Below the pieces are notes generated by a model. It was not told the origin of the DNA and searched no databases. It was given only the letters and a program-made list of their open reading frames with translations. From positions 1-64,000 of the forward strand of contig NZ_BBIW01000017.1 in assembly GCF_000732325.1 (NCBI RefSeq): a DNA stretch of 64,000 nt, given 5' to 3'. Below are positions 8,213-15,232 of the stretch, in pieces. The translations under genes were made by a program, and so were the position numbers. How positions within the stretch are numbered: the first letter of the stretch is position 1; every line of letters starts with the position of its first letter. This stretch comes from Paenibacillus sp. TCA20 (GTDB lineage Bacteria; Bacillota; Bacilli; Paenibacillales; Paenibacillaceae).

Positions 8213-9187
8213 ATGAGTAAAACATTGCTTGTATATGCCGAGAATCGAGATGGAAGGCTTCGTCAGGTAGCACTTGAAACGTTAGGTGCTGCACAACAAA
8301 TCGCAGGTGCTCAGGATCGGATCCAGGTTGTAGTAGCAGGTTCAGATATAACATCCGCCGTAAGTGAACTCGTTCCCTATGGCGTCGATTTGATATATAC
8401 CATCGAGCATTCAGCACTTGAACACTATAATCCCGAAGCTTATTTAGCTGCATTAAAATCTGTCTTACAGCAGGCAGCACCAGACCTTGTCCTCTTCGGA
8501 CATACCGCTCTGGGTAAAGATCTGGCACCATTAGTTGCAGCCCACCTTCAGGCAGGGCAGATCTCGGACATTACTTCTATTGATCTAGAAGGAGGTCATC
8601 CCGTATTCACCAGACCACTGTATGCAGGCAAAGCCTTTGAAAAACGTGTATTTGAGGCTGGACCCGCGGTCATTACCATTCGGCCGAACAATATTGCTGC
8701 TGCTTCTGCGGCTGAAGGCAGTGCTTCCCCCATTGAAGATGTTGCTTACCCCTCTCCATCACTACGCACAATCGTTAAAGAGGTCGTTCAGAAGACGACA
8801 GGCAAGATTGATCTCAGCGAAGCCAAGATTGTCATCTCTGGTGGCCGGGGAGTCAAGAGCGCAGACGGCTTCAAGCCTCTTGAAGAGCTAGCAGATCTGC
8901 TCGGCGGAGCTGTAGGTGCTTCACGCGGTGCGTGTGATGCAGGCTATTGTGATTATTCTCTGCAGATTGGTCAAACAGGGAAAGTAGTGACACCCGAAAT
9001 CTATATTGCTTGCGGCATCAGCGGTGCCATTCAGCATTTGGCGGGAATGAGCCAATCGCGTGTCATTATTGCGATCAATAAGGATCCTGAAGCTCCCATC
9101 TTTAAGGTTGCCGATTACGGCATCGTCGGCGATCTGTTCGACGTTGTGCCTCTACTTACTGCCGAATTTAGGAAGGTACTGGTATAG
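8213..9187 (+). CDS. etfA: Electron transfer flavoprotein, alpha subunit
   Basis: FAD-carrying large subunit of ETF, about 324 residues. The C-terminal FAD-binding domain is clear: GGRGVKSADGFKPLEELADL, GASRGACDAGY, QIGQTGKVV, GISGAIQHLAGM and the C-terminal INKDPEAPIF. I prefer the ATG at 8213 over the overlapping GTG at 8210 because family members begin with a short M-x-K segment; AGGAGG lies eight bases upstream. It forms the ETF with EtfB and should transfer electrons to the membrane partner FadF. A bulged hairpin (GGCGTTCC with GGACGCC) follows the stop without a T-run. Confidence 0.94.
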   Translation: MSKTLLVYAENRDGRLRQVALETLGAAQQIAGAQDRIQVVVAGSDITSAVSELVPYGVDLIYTIEHSALEHYNPEAYLAALKSVLQQAAPDLVLFGHTALGKDLAPLVAAHLQAGQISDITSIDLEGGHPVFTRPLYAGKAFEKRVFEAGPAVITIRPNNIAAASAAEGSASPIEDVAYPSPSLRTIVKEVVQKTTGKIDLSEAKIVISGGRGVKSADGFKPLEELADLLGGAVGASRGACDAGYCDYSLQIGQTGKVVTPEIYIACGISGAIQHLAGMSQSRVIIAINKDPEAPIFKVADYGIVGDLFDVVPLLTAEFRKVLV

Positions 9188-9246
9188 GCGTTCCATCATT
9201 GGACGCCGATTCTCCAGTTGCTTGCATTTGTTTGATTGAATCTCTG

Positions 9247-9557
9247 TAAATTTTACTTTGCAGCTGTGAGAGAAGAATTCTTGGGGGTGGGCTGACGTTA
9301 CATTTTTTGGCTCCCTCTCTCCGGTTGCTTCGCAAAAGTCGTTCGAGATCCAAAAAATTTCACTTGTAGCTGAGGGAAGAATTCTTGGGGTGGAGCTGGC
9401 GTTGCAATTTTTTGAGCCCCTCCCTTCGGTTGCTCGCAAAAGTCGATGGGCTCTCATAATTCCACTTTGTAGCTGGAGAGGAATTCTTGGGGGTGGGGCC
9501 GACGTTACAGGTGGAGCTGGCGTTGCAATTTTTTGAGCCCCTCCCTTCGGTTACTGC
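9247..9557. repeat. Three degenerate tandem repeats of about 105 bp
   Basis: Three head-to-tail units start near 9247, 9353 and 9457. Each runs through ACTTTGTAGCTG, a GAATTCTTGGGG box, GACGTTAC or GGCGTTGC, a T-tract, GAGCCCCTCCC and TTCGGTTGC; the first two units end in CGCAAAAGTCG. A 43-bp block is identical at 9389-9431 and 9510-9552. The third unit carries both core types in series (GACGTTACA then GGTGGAGC), as if units had recombined. Adjacent repeats without unique spacers exclude CRISPR. Frames through it are not protein-like. Confidence 0.7.
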
Positions 9558-9608
9558 AACTGTTGCTGCTTCTCTAAACAACGTACTTGCTTTCATGAAT
9601 CACCGGTG

Positions 9609-9704
9609 TTAGGACATAGCATTTCCAGATGGTAACGTTCGGTTAACTACAGGATCGGACAGCCATTCATATCGCCGTTCCCAATCTTCTTCAATAACAG
9701 GCCT
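9609..9704 (-). pseudogene. Remnant of a GNAT acetyltransferase N-terminus
   Basis: A 31-codon minus-strand stretch between two stop codons reads RPVIEEDWERRYEWLSDP then VVNRTLPSGNAMS. This is the typical opening of a RimL-like GNAT (R-P-V-x-E-x-D-W ... W-L-x-D-P). There is no start codon, no upstream continuation in any frame and no acetyl-CoA-binding motif. It is a broken-off fragment at the low-coordinate end of the accessory island. Confidence 0.55.
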
Positions 9705-9781
9705 TTATGTTACTCGTTGTTCGCGTAGCATATTTCCTTTCTTGTATGCACTCGCCTTCATGAGCTATTCAATTAACGCTC

Positions 9782-10037
9782 TTATCTTCCTAATATTAAT
9801 ATCTCTCCCTTATCATTTACTCCTCTAAATATAAATCCACTAGCATCTTTTGTATTTAGTTCATTGTATGATGCTGCAAAACCATCTTCTAAAATTAAAT
9901 ACTGTTGAATTCTCTTTTATTTCATCAACATCATACGAAATTACGATATCAAAATTATCATTACTTACAATTACTCTTTTAATTTCAGTTTTAATTTCAG
10001 GATTAACTGATTCCACTCCGAATATAGTATCGTACAT
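9782..10037 (-). pseudogene. Frameshifted small gene of unknown function
   Basis: Reading from the ATG at 10037 gives MYDTIFGVESVNPEIKTE... as far as DEIK. Removing one A from the run in ATAAAAGAG lets the frame continue as RIQQYLILEDGFAASYNEL and on to GEILILGR and a stop. The corrected product is about 84 residues. The 256-bp span equals 85 codons plus one base. The shift lies in an A-tract, so decay, a read error or slippage are all possible. It starts 18 bp after the small membrane-protein gene and is as AT-rich. I do not recognise the family. Confidence 0.55.
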
Positions 10038-10055
10038 ATAGTTAATACTGCATTA

Positions 10056-10208
10056 CTATGAATTTCGTTCTCTTAAAATTTCCTTGATCTCTTTTAATTC
10101 CTGTAATATTTCTTTCGTGTATTGATTGTTTTTAGAGTTATCAACACCAAACTTAACAGTGAAAATACCAAGCATAAAAAACACTACAAAAATTAAAATG
10201 GTTTCCAT
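10056..10208 (-). CDS. Small membrane protein, 50 residues
   Basis: The frame encodes METILIFVVFFMLGIFTVKF followed by GVDNSKNNQYTKEILQELKEIKEILRERNS. Residues 3-19 form one hydrophobic helix. The rest is charged with regular leucine/isoleucine spacing, as in a short coiled coil. AGGA lies about 12 bases before the ATG. A one-helix membrane anchor with a cytoplasmic coiled coil is plausible. Function unknown. It is the first gene after spacer E3 and may form a two-gene cassette with the frameshifted gene behind it. Confidence 0.5.
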   Translation of the reverse strand: METILIFVVFFMLGIFTVKFGVDNSKNNQYTKEILQELKEIKEILRERNS

Positions 10209-10285
10209 TTCCAATAGTCATTCCTTTCTCAAGCAACAGAATGTTGCGAATGTTATACTCACATTATCTTTGGAGCAGATCTTGC

Positions 10286-10441
10286 TGATACCGTTTGTCA
10301 TTTCTGACGTTCAAGCAGCTTAAGTGACCATCGGAAACGGGTCATCAGACTTAGCTGGTTGTATGTATCGCTGAATATACTTCTATGAAATCCCTCTAGC
10401 GATCAAGGGCGAATACCCGAAGTAGAAATGTGTTGTTATCG
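10286..10441 (-). mobile_element. attC-like structured spacer E3
   Basis: On the minus strand it begins CGATAAC and ends GGTATCA. An inner pair, CATTTCT and AGAAATG, can form the stem base. It aligns with spacers E1 and E2 along its length: a CTTAAG sits 26 nt before the right end (27 and 28 in E1 and E2), and blocks such as AGCGATCAAGG and GACCCG..TCC..TGGTC recur. Its left end TCCGATAAC is the exact complement of the first nine bases of the cassette before it (GTTATCGGA at 11049), the symmetry seen in integron cassettes. Confidence 0.5.
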
Positions 10442-10472
10442 GATGTTGATGCCTTCTTGAGTTGCTTATGAT

Positions 10473-11003
10473 CTATAAGTTTTTCCATTCACTATCCAAA
10501 ATCGAATAAAAATACTGGTCATGCCACGCACTATTCCACTTAACTTCTTGTTTAAATATCCCTTCTCTTTTCATTTGTAGCTTTTCCATTAACTTTATAG
10601 ATTTTAGATTACTACTATTACACATCCCTACTACTTTATGTGCACCGAATTCTTTAAATGCAAAATGAAGCAAGAGTTTAGTGGCTTCGTATCCGTATCC
10701 GTAGCCTTGGTAATCTGGAAGTATGCCAAAACCAAGTTACCAACTGTTTCTATACTCTACATAACTCCATATTTGAACTAATCCTACTGGCTTTATTACT
10801 TTTTCTGATTCTATTGTTATTACAAAATCATAGTGATGATTAGATTTTAAGTTTTCAAGATACTTTTCCTTGACAGTATCCTTATCACTCTCTACGAATT
10901 CCTCAAAAAACCAAATGTCTTTATTGCACTCTAGCTCACTAATAAAGCTCAAATCTTTATTTGTTACTTTTGAAAGACAAACTCTATCTCCTTTGATTTT
11001 CAT
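10473..11003 (-). pseudogene. GNAT N-acetyltransferase interrupted by one stop codon
   Basis: Starting at the ATG at 11003 (AGGAG eight bases upstream), the product opens MKIKGDRVCLSKVTNKDLSF and runs to a TAA at 10737-10739. The same frame then continues without shift as LGFGILPDYQGYGYGYEATK to the normal end. The acetyl-CoA-binding motif is Q-G-Y-G-Y-G. Other GNATs have E-L-G-F or A-L-G-F at this point, so a GAA-to-TAA change is the simplest explanation. Without it the protein would be about 176 residues, a normal RimJ/RimL-like length. AT-rich compared with the flanking genome. Confidence 0.8.
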
Positions 11004-11042
11004 ATGAACGGCTCCTAATATATTATTGTTTGCATCAATTTC

Positions 11043-11212
11043 CGATAACGTTGTTGTATTCAACGACGTCCCACCAACTTAAGGCTCCGCCAGGAGCCGG
11101 TCGCGATGCAGTAGTCAGTGCGGATGTGTGAGCCTGATTCAACTTTCTCTGACATTCTCTTCGAGCGGATCAAGGAGCCGATAGGCTCCGATACGTAGAT
11201 ATCATGTTATTC
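11043..11212 (-). mobile_element. attC-like structured spacer E2
   Basis: The minus strand begins GAATAAC and ends GTTATCG (170 bp). It contains its own GGAGCC...GGCTCC hairpins, a CTTAAG 28 nt before the right-hand GTTATCG, and the block CGGATCAAGG/CTGA..CAACTTTCTCTGACATTC, which aligns with E3. It lies between the stop of the WapI-like gene and the GNAT pseudogene. It is visibly richer in G+C than the genes on either side. Confidence 0.5.
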
Positions 11213-11242
11213 GAATGGGACTCTTGATATACTCACAAATCT

Positions 11243-11695
11243 CTATATATTTGTTAATTTAACTATAGCTTTAACGTTTTGTTCTAACTCATTGAAAAAT
11301 TCTGAATCGAATTCAAAAGTTCCATTTAATGTTGTTTCGATCAATTTATTATTTAAATATTTCGTTTGCTTTGTTGAATAGTTCAATAAGAAAAGATTTA
11401 CTCTCTCACTTTGAATTGTAAGTTCCAATTCCTCTGGGCTCATGGATTCTAGAGATACTTTTCCTTTTCTTGAACTATTCAATTCTTTTACGTCTCTTAG
11501 AAAACTATCGATTTTCTCTTTTTCAACCCAGACGTTTATCTCTCCAATAAATAAATGATCTTTAATATGAATACGAAAAGAAATTGAAGGATACCTCTCC
11601 AGCTCAATCTCTAGAAAAGTAAATAATATTGTTGATTTTCGATCAATAGAAAACAAAATGAAATCATATTCTCCCAAAGGTTTGGATATAATCAT
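11243..11695 (-). CDS. WapI/immunity-like small protein
   Basis: 150 residues from the ATG at 11695, chosen for AAGGA eight bases upstream; the longer frame starts inside spacer E1. The central part, INVWVEKEKIDSFLRDV..L then GKVSLESMSPEELELTI, resembles WapI-type immunity proteins and related all-beta families (a V-W, then F..L..L, then G-x-x-x-L pattern). I cannot confirm this without a profile search. Such proteins neutralise contact-dependent or secreted toxins. No toxin gene is nearby, so it would be an orphan immunity gene carried on a cassette. AT-rich. Confidence 0.5.
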   Translation of the reverse strand: MIISKPLGEYDFILFSIDRKSTILFTFLEIELERYPSISFRIHIKDHLFIGEINVWVEKEKIDSFLRDVKELNSSRKGKVSLESMSPEELELTIQSERVNLFLLNYSTKQTKYLNNKLIETTLNGTFEFDSEFFNELEQNVKAIVKLTNI

Positions 11696-11710
11696 TCGCT
11701 TCGTCCTTTC

Positions 11711-11871
11711 ACATAACGTTCGTGTGTTCACGAATCCGAGAGACTTAAGGCGACCAACGGGAGCCGGGTCGGAGACTTTGCCTCGCAGGGTTGTCTGGCT
11801 GCATCCACTTCCCTGACTACTCCTCTGCCAGACCGAGGGCGTCAGATCGAAGCGTGAACACGTTGTTAGAT
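11711..11871 (-). mobile_element. attC-like structured spacer E1
   Basis: On the minus strand it starts ATCTAAC, which fits the integron R'' box RYYYAAC exactly, and ends GTTATGT, one base off GTTRRRY. Inside, TGTTCACG and CGTGAACA can pair as the stem next to those boxes. CTTAAG lies 27 nt before the right end, as in E2 and E3. The HIT gene stops four bases before it and the WapI-like gene begins about 16 bases after it, the tight packing typical of gene cassettes. Confidence 0.5.
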
Positions 11872-11875
11872 GGAG

Positions 11876-12382
11876 TTACCCTGCGTTCATCACAAAATCC
11901 CTCATGCCCTCTCTTAACATACTAACCCCTTCTTCTACACTCTTCATATTCTCATCGTCATTCATATTATTCCTTGCATGTAGTAATACCGGTCTTAATG
12001 ATTCTACTGAATTTCCAAATTGGTACATCCATTCATATCTAGGAACCATCCATAAATGAAAGTGATGTGTTGTATCTTCATTATAAAAATAATAGACCCT
12101 ATCAATTCCCAATCGTTTTCTTTGTTCACTTCTGAGCTTATGAATTAACGAAATAAATTCTAATCGCTCTTCATCTGTTAATTCATCCATGCAGTAAAAA
12201 TGCCTCTTCGAAGCCAATATAACTAACCCTTTAATTGGGTAAGCAATATCCTGATGGACATGAAAGTTGCCTGATTCGAAAATCACTCCACCTGTTGAAG
12301 AAATCAAACCACTTGTCAATGCGCAGCTTACACATTCAACTTCTACTGATCTTCCATCAGCTAATGTAATTAGTCTTGGCAT
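11876..12382 (-). CDS. HIT-family protein
   Basis: 168 residues from the ATG at 12382, chosen because GAGGTG lies five bases upstream. A CVSC pair near the N-terminus and the motif HHFHLWMVPRY mark a histidine-triad nucleotide hydrolase/transferase; the third histidine of H-x-H-x-H is a tryptophan here. The middle, catalytic histidine is kept, so activity on a nucleotide or dinucleotide substrate is possible but unproven. It is more AT-rich than the flanking genes and sits as the first unit of the cassette-like array. Confidence 0.75.
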   Translation of the reverse strand: MPRLITLADGRSVEVECVSCALTSGLISSTGGVIFESGNFHVHQDIAYPIKGLVILASKRHFYCMDELTDEERLEFISLIHKLRSEQRKRLGIDRVYYFYNEDTTHHFHLWMVPRYEWMYQFGNSVESLRPVLLHARNNMNDDENMKSVEEGVSMLREGMRDFVMNAG

Positions 12383-12701
12383 TATGCACCTCATAGTTTT
12401 TGATTTTGATATGAACTTGCATCGTAATTTCATTTAACTCTTTTATCTCTGAACTTCGTGAATAACTTCTTCACTTAAATATTCGCGCAATTGTTGAACT
12501 GTCCTGCTCTTTCGTAACTAGGAGAACTTATTAAAATCCTGCCTGTACTTGTGTATTCATCACTTCGTTCATACGCAGGAAGCAACGCAAAAAAGCTGGC
12601 TTTATAAAAACCAGCTTGAAAAGTTCATTTATTAATTCGCAAAAATACCCTTCCTGGGGCTTTCTAAACCTTGTCCGGTTACCCAACTCGTTCGACGAAA
12701 T
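12383..12701. other. Intergenic stretch before the HIT gene
   Basis: No gene is seen. It contains the SGNH hydrolase terminator and, on its left side, AT-rich sequence leading into the HIT gene. GTGAAGAAGTTATTCACG near 12450-12475 can form a small hairpin. No clear promoter stands out. Confidence 0.4.
12588..12617 (-). terminator. Rho-independent terminator after the SGNH hydrolase gene
   Basis: The minus strand reads AAGCTGG, an 11-nt loop, CCAGCTT and then a run of T. It lies about 85 bp after the SGNH hydrolase stop codon. Confidence 0.8.
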
Positions 12702-13328
12702 TTATACTTTTACTGCATCGAGCCAAGCTCTAGCAATTAGAGCATGTCCTGCATCTGTTGGATGCACACCGTCTCCTGCCCAGTAGGCTGGCTCCGCCTT
12801 GGTACTCGCTTGAGCAAACAGGCCATCCAGCGGCACATAATATGTTCCGAATTCACGAGCCAGCTCTCGAATGGCATGAATTTTTGGATCAAGATCTACT
12901 CTCCATCCCTTGCGATCTTCCGGAACAGGCAGTACGAACGGTTCTATTATCACGATATTGGCATTCGTATGCTCTTTGGTCCGCACAAGCAGCTCACGAT
13001 ATGTACGATAAAATTCATCTGCAGAAGTCTCTGCCTTGGAATCGTACCAGCGCCACGTATCATTGATTCCAATATATATGGACACCCAGGTTGGGTTATG
13101 CGCCAGGCAATCCTGCTCCCACCTTTGCTCAAGATCTGTAACTCGGTTTCCATTGATGCCGCGATTCATAAACTGAATTTGCTTCTCAGGATAACGGAGA
13201 TTAAGTTCAGCCGCAACCATCTTGGCATAACCTCTGCCAAGGTCACCCACATTATCATAATTTCTGCCACAATCCGTAATACTGTCTCCGATAAATAGCA
13301 CTGTAGCTTGATCTTCAATCCGTGTCAT
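12702..13328 (-). CDS. SGNH/GDSL-type hydrolase (esterase)
   Basis: About 208 residues from the ATG at 13328 (AAGGAG ten bases upstream). The four SGNH blocks are present: GDSITDCGR with the nucleophilic serine, the block II glycine in NRGINGNRV, GINDTW with the block III asparagine, and DGVHPTDAGH with the catalytic Asp and His. This fits intracellular rhamnogalacturonan-acetylesterase-like or TesA-like esterases acting on acetylated sugars. No signal peptide. Single gene with its own terminator. The substrate cannot be told. Confidence 0.88.
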   Translation of the reverse strand: MTRIEDQATVLFIGDSITDCGRNYDNVGDLGRGYAKMVAAELNLRYPEKQIQFMNRGINGNRVTDLEQRWEQDCLAHNPTWVSIYIGINDTWRWYDSKAETSADEFYRTYRELLVRTKEHTNANIVIIEPFVLPVPEDRKGWRVDLDPKIHAIRELAREFGTYYVPLDGLFAQASTKAEPAYWAGDGVHPTDAGHALIARAWLDAVKV

Positions 13329-13480
13329 ATGTATATTGGCTCCTTTAGAAATGATATAAAGCTCTGAACTAATGATAGCGCTAACAGAATGGTCATGCAA
13401 CGCCAGATACGACGAATATGTCAGAATATATTTTCATAGTTTCCCTTTATCAAAAGGATTTCGATCATACCTATAGAATT

Positions 13481-13492
13481 ACCAATTGGTAT
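13481..13492 (+). promoter_or_regulatory. Perfect 12-bp palindrome before the isochorismatase-type gene
   Basis: TACCAATTGGTA lies 22 bp before the start codon, close to TATAGA/TATACA sequences that could be a -10 box. Palindromes of this kind are common operators for TetR- or MarR-type repressors. No regulator gene is adjacent. Confidence 0.4.
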
Positions 13493-13514
13493 ACAATTCC
13501 AGGGGGGGTGTCTG

Positions 13515-14057
13515 ATGAAAGCACTGTTAGTCATTGATGTACAGAACGCCATTGTCGAGCTAAAAGATTTCACAAAAGAACTCACATTAATAGAGCAAGT
13601 GATTCAAGATTTTAGAAGAGATGGACATCCGGTCATTTTTATTAGACATATTGATGATCAGGCAGAAAGTCCATTGTACCGAGATTCAGAGGGCTCACAT
13701 ATACATGATTCAATTCTTAAATATGCTGAAACTGTAGTTGAGAAACAGACACCGAGTGCATTTTATAAGACGAAGCTTGCAGAGACACTGGAGCAGTTAG
13801 GCGTTAATCATCTCTTCATCGTCGGCTTTGAGACGGAGTTCTGCTGTATGTTCACGGCCATATCAGCCTATGACCGCGGGTACAAAGTGACCTTAATTAA
13901 GGATGCAACAGGTACGGGTAACACACCGGATACGTATGAGATGAAGGATCTGGACATCCAAGGTTTTGTCGGAAAAGTGCTCGATTGGTCAGGGGCAATT
14001 GAGGTGCTCGATCACGACAGCTATGTTCAGAATTATGTCGTACACAATACCATCTAA
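13515..14057 (+). CDS. Isochorismatase-like cysteine hydrolase
   Basis: 180 residues of the isochorismatase/nicotinamidase superfamily. MKALLVIDVQN gives the catalytic aspartate, FYKTKL the probable lysine and GFETEFCCMFTA the nucleophilic cysteine near residue 115. Members hydrolyse amides or vinyl ethers such as nicotinamide, N-carbamoyl compounds or isochorismate. It is too small and too distant from the siderophore locus to be called DhbB. GGGGGTG precedes the ATG. Transcribed alone, possibly under the palindrome upstream. Confidence 0.85.
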   Translation: MKALLVIDVQNAIVELKDFTKELTLIEQVIQDFRRDGHPVIFIRHIDDQAESPLYRDSEGSHIHDSILKYAETVVEKQTPSAFYKTKLAETLEQLGVNHLFIVGFETEFCCMFTAISAYDRGYKVTLIKDATGTGNTPDTYEMKDLDIQGFVGKVLDWSGAIEVLDHDSYVQNYVVHNTI

Positions 14058-14106
14058 GTCTACAAATCTAAAATCTATTAATATACAAATCTATTTCAAA
14101 ATAAAA

Positions 14107-14184
14107 GGATGAGCGAAAGCAACCAGAGTGGATAGGCCGCAATTAATTTAACCTATGACTCTATGTAAATTGCCTTGCTCATCC
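14107..14184. repeat. Long imperfect inverted repeat between convergent genes
   Basis: GGATGAGCGAAAGCAA (14107-14122) faces TTGCCTTGCTCATCC (14170-14184): an 8-bp perfect outer stem extended by an inner stem with one bulge and one mismatch, around a 47-nt loop. It sits between two converging genes and may serve as a shared transcription end, although it has no good T-run. Confidence 0.45.
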
Positions 14185-14211
14185 CTAGTAATTATTAATA
14201 ACCGTTAGCAG

Positions 14212-14991
14212 TTAAGCATTTTGAAGAGATTCGTCAAGCTCCATCTCCAAGAATACAGGGCAATGATCACTTCCCATGATATGACAGTCTGCCCCTGAGT
14301 CCTTTAAATAAGGTGTAAGCCGGGTCGAAGCAAGGAAGTAATCAATACGCCAGCCAATATTCCGCTCTCTGACCTTCGCCATATAAGACCACCAGGTGTA
14401 CACATCTGTCCGATCGGGATAGAAATAACGGAACGAATCCACAAATCCCAATTCCAGCAGCATGGTCATTTTCTCACGTTCCTCCAGCGTAAAGCCTGAA
14501 TTACCACGGTTAGATTTTGCATTTTTGAGGTCAATTTCTTCATGCGCGACATTCATGTCTCCACAAACGACTACAGGCTTATGCTTGTCCAGCTCATTAA
14601 GATAGGCTCGAAAACGTTCCTCCCATTCCAGACGAAGAGGCAAACGCGATAAGTCCCTTCTCGCATTCGGTGTGTATACATTAACCAGATAAAACTGTTC
14701 AAATTCCAGCGTAATCATACGCCCTTCGGTATCCGGGTCCTCCTCGCTCATGCCGTATTGAACCGAAATCGGCTTGATTCTCGTAAACACCGCGGTTCCC
14801 GAGTAACCTTTTTTCTCTGCATAATTCCAGTAATCCTGGTAGGAGTCGCCTAGCTCCATTTGAATTTGTCCCTCTTGCAGCTTGGTCTCCTGCAGACAAA
14901 AAATATCCGCATCCATCTGCTCAAAATAATCCATAAACCCTTTATTTACACAGGCCCTCAGCCCGTTTACATTCCAAGATACCAGCTTCAC
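14212..14991 (-). CDS. exoA: Exodeoxyribonuclease III (ExoA-type AP endonuclease)
   Basis: 259 residues of the endonuclease/exonuclease/phosphatase fold acting in base-excision repair at abasic sites and DNA 3' ends. Family residues are in place: WNVNGLRA at the N-terminus, the metal-binding LQETKLQ, YTPNA, CGDMNVAHEEIDL, the WWSY..K..R..GWRIDYFL stretch and the catalytic histidine in GSDHCPV. Length is normal. It closely resembles B. subtilis ExoA. Monocistronic by spacing. Confidence 0.95.
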   Translation of the reverse strand: MKLVSWNVNGLRACVNKGFMDYFEQMDADIFCLQETKLQEGQIQMELGDSYQDYWNYAEKKGYSGTAVFTRIKPISVQYGMSEEDPDTEGRMITLEFEQFYLVNVYTPNARRDLSRLPLRLEWEERFRAYLNELDKHKPVVVCGDMNVAHEEIDLKNAKSNRGNSGFTLEEREKMTMLLELGFVDSFRYFYPDRTDVYTWWSYMAKVRERNIGWRIDYFLASTRLTPYLKDSGADCHIMGSDHCPVFLEMELDESLQNA

Positions 14992-15152
14992 TGTAGATGA
15001 ACTCTCCCCTTTTCGTAAATTCTTCTTTCTCTCATCGTAATCTAATAGACAACTCTTTAATTATAACATAGAAGATTCCTTACTCTCTTGCTGCTGCTTC
15101 GATTTCAGTACAGCTTCACGCAATTTACATTTTTACAGATATTCTGTTCATC

Positions 15153-15188
15153 AAAAAACCTCCCATTTATCCCGAGATAAATGAGAGG
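15153..15188 (-). terminator. Terminator after yeeI
   Basis: On the minus strand a 13-bp stem (CCTCTCATTTATC with GATAAATGGGAGG, one mismatch) around a 4-nt loop is followed by TTTTTT. It lies 45 bp past the yeeI stop codon. Confidence 0.88.
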
Positions 15189-15232
15189 CTGACGGTTAAA
15201 ACTTCAACTTTCATCTAGAAAGTTGTCAGATC

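Larger units (their letters stand above)
10286..12441 (-). mobile_element. Putative array of gene cassettes without an integrase
   Basis: Three same-strand AT-rich units (HIT protein, WapI-like protein, GNAT pseudogene) are each followed by a homologous G+C-richer spacer with inverted ends. A fourth unit (small membrane protein plus frameshifted gene) follows E3. This is the layout of an integron-type cassette array or CALIN. GTTAAAT at 12441-12435 may be the first cassette's left boundary (one mismatch to the complement of ATCTAAC in E1). No tyrosine recombinase is in the window. Alternatives are a family of MITE-like elements or structured RNAs. Confidence 0.4.

Noticed and set aside
8016-8213. 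A 65-codon frame filling the etfB-etfA gap
   Set aside because: No ribosome site and no protein-like composition; it ends at the etfA start region and is probably chance.
9247-9557. Possible CRISPR array
   Set aside because: The repeats are about 105 bp, degenerate and head-to-tail, with no unique spacers of constant size and no cas genes.
9850-10323. Two short plus-strand frames (63 and 65 codons)
   Set aside because: They oppose the small membrane-protein gene, the frameshifted gene and spacer E3, and have no start signals.
12744-13298. A 184-codon plus-strand frame opposite the SGNH hydrolase
   Set aside because: The minus strand carries all four SGNH blocks; the plus frame has no family features.
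13515-14057. DhbB-type isochorismatase of the siderophore pathway
   Set aside because: The protein has no aryl-carrier domain, is far from dhbF and is closer to small stand-alone cysteine hydrolases.
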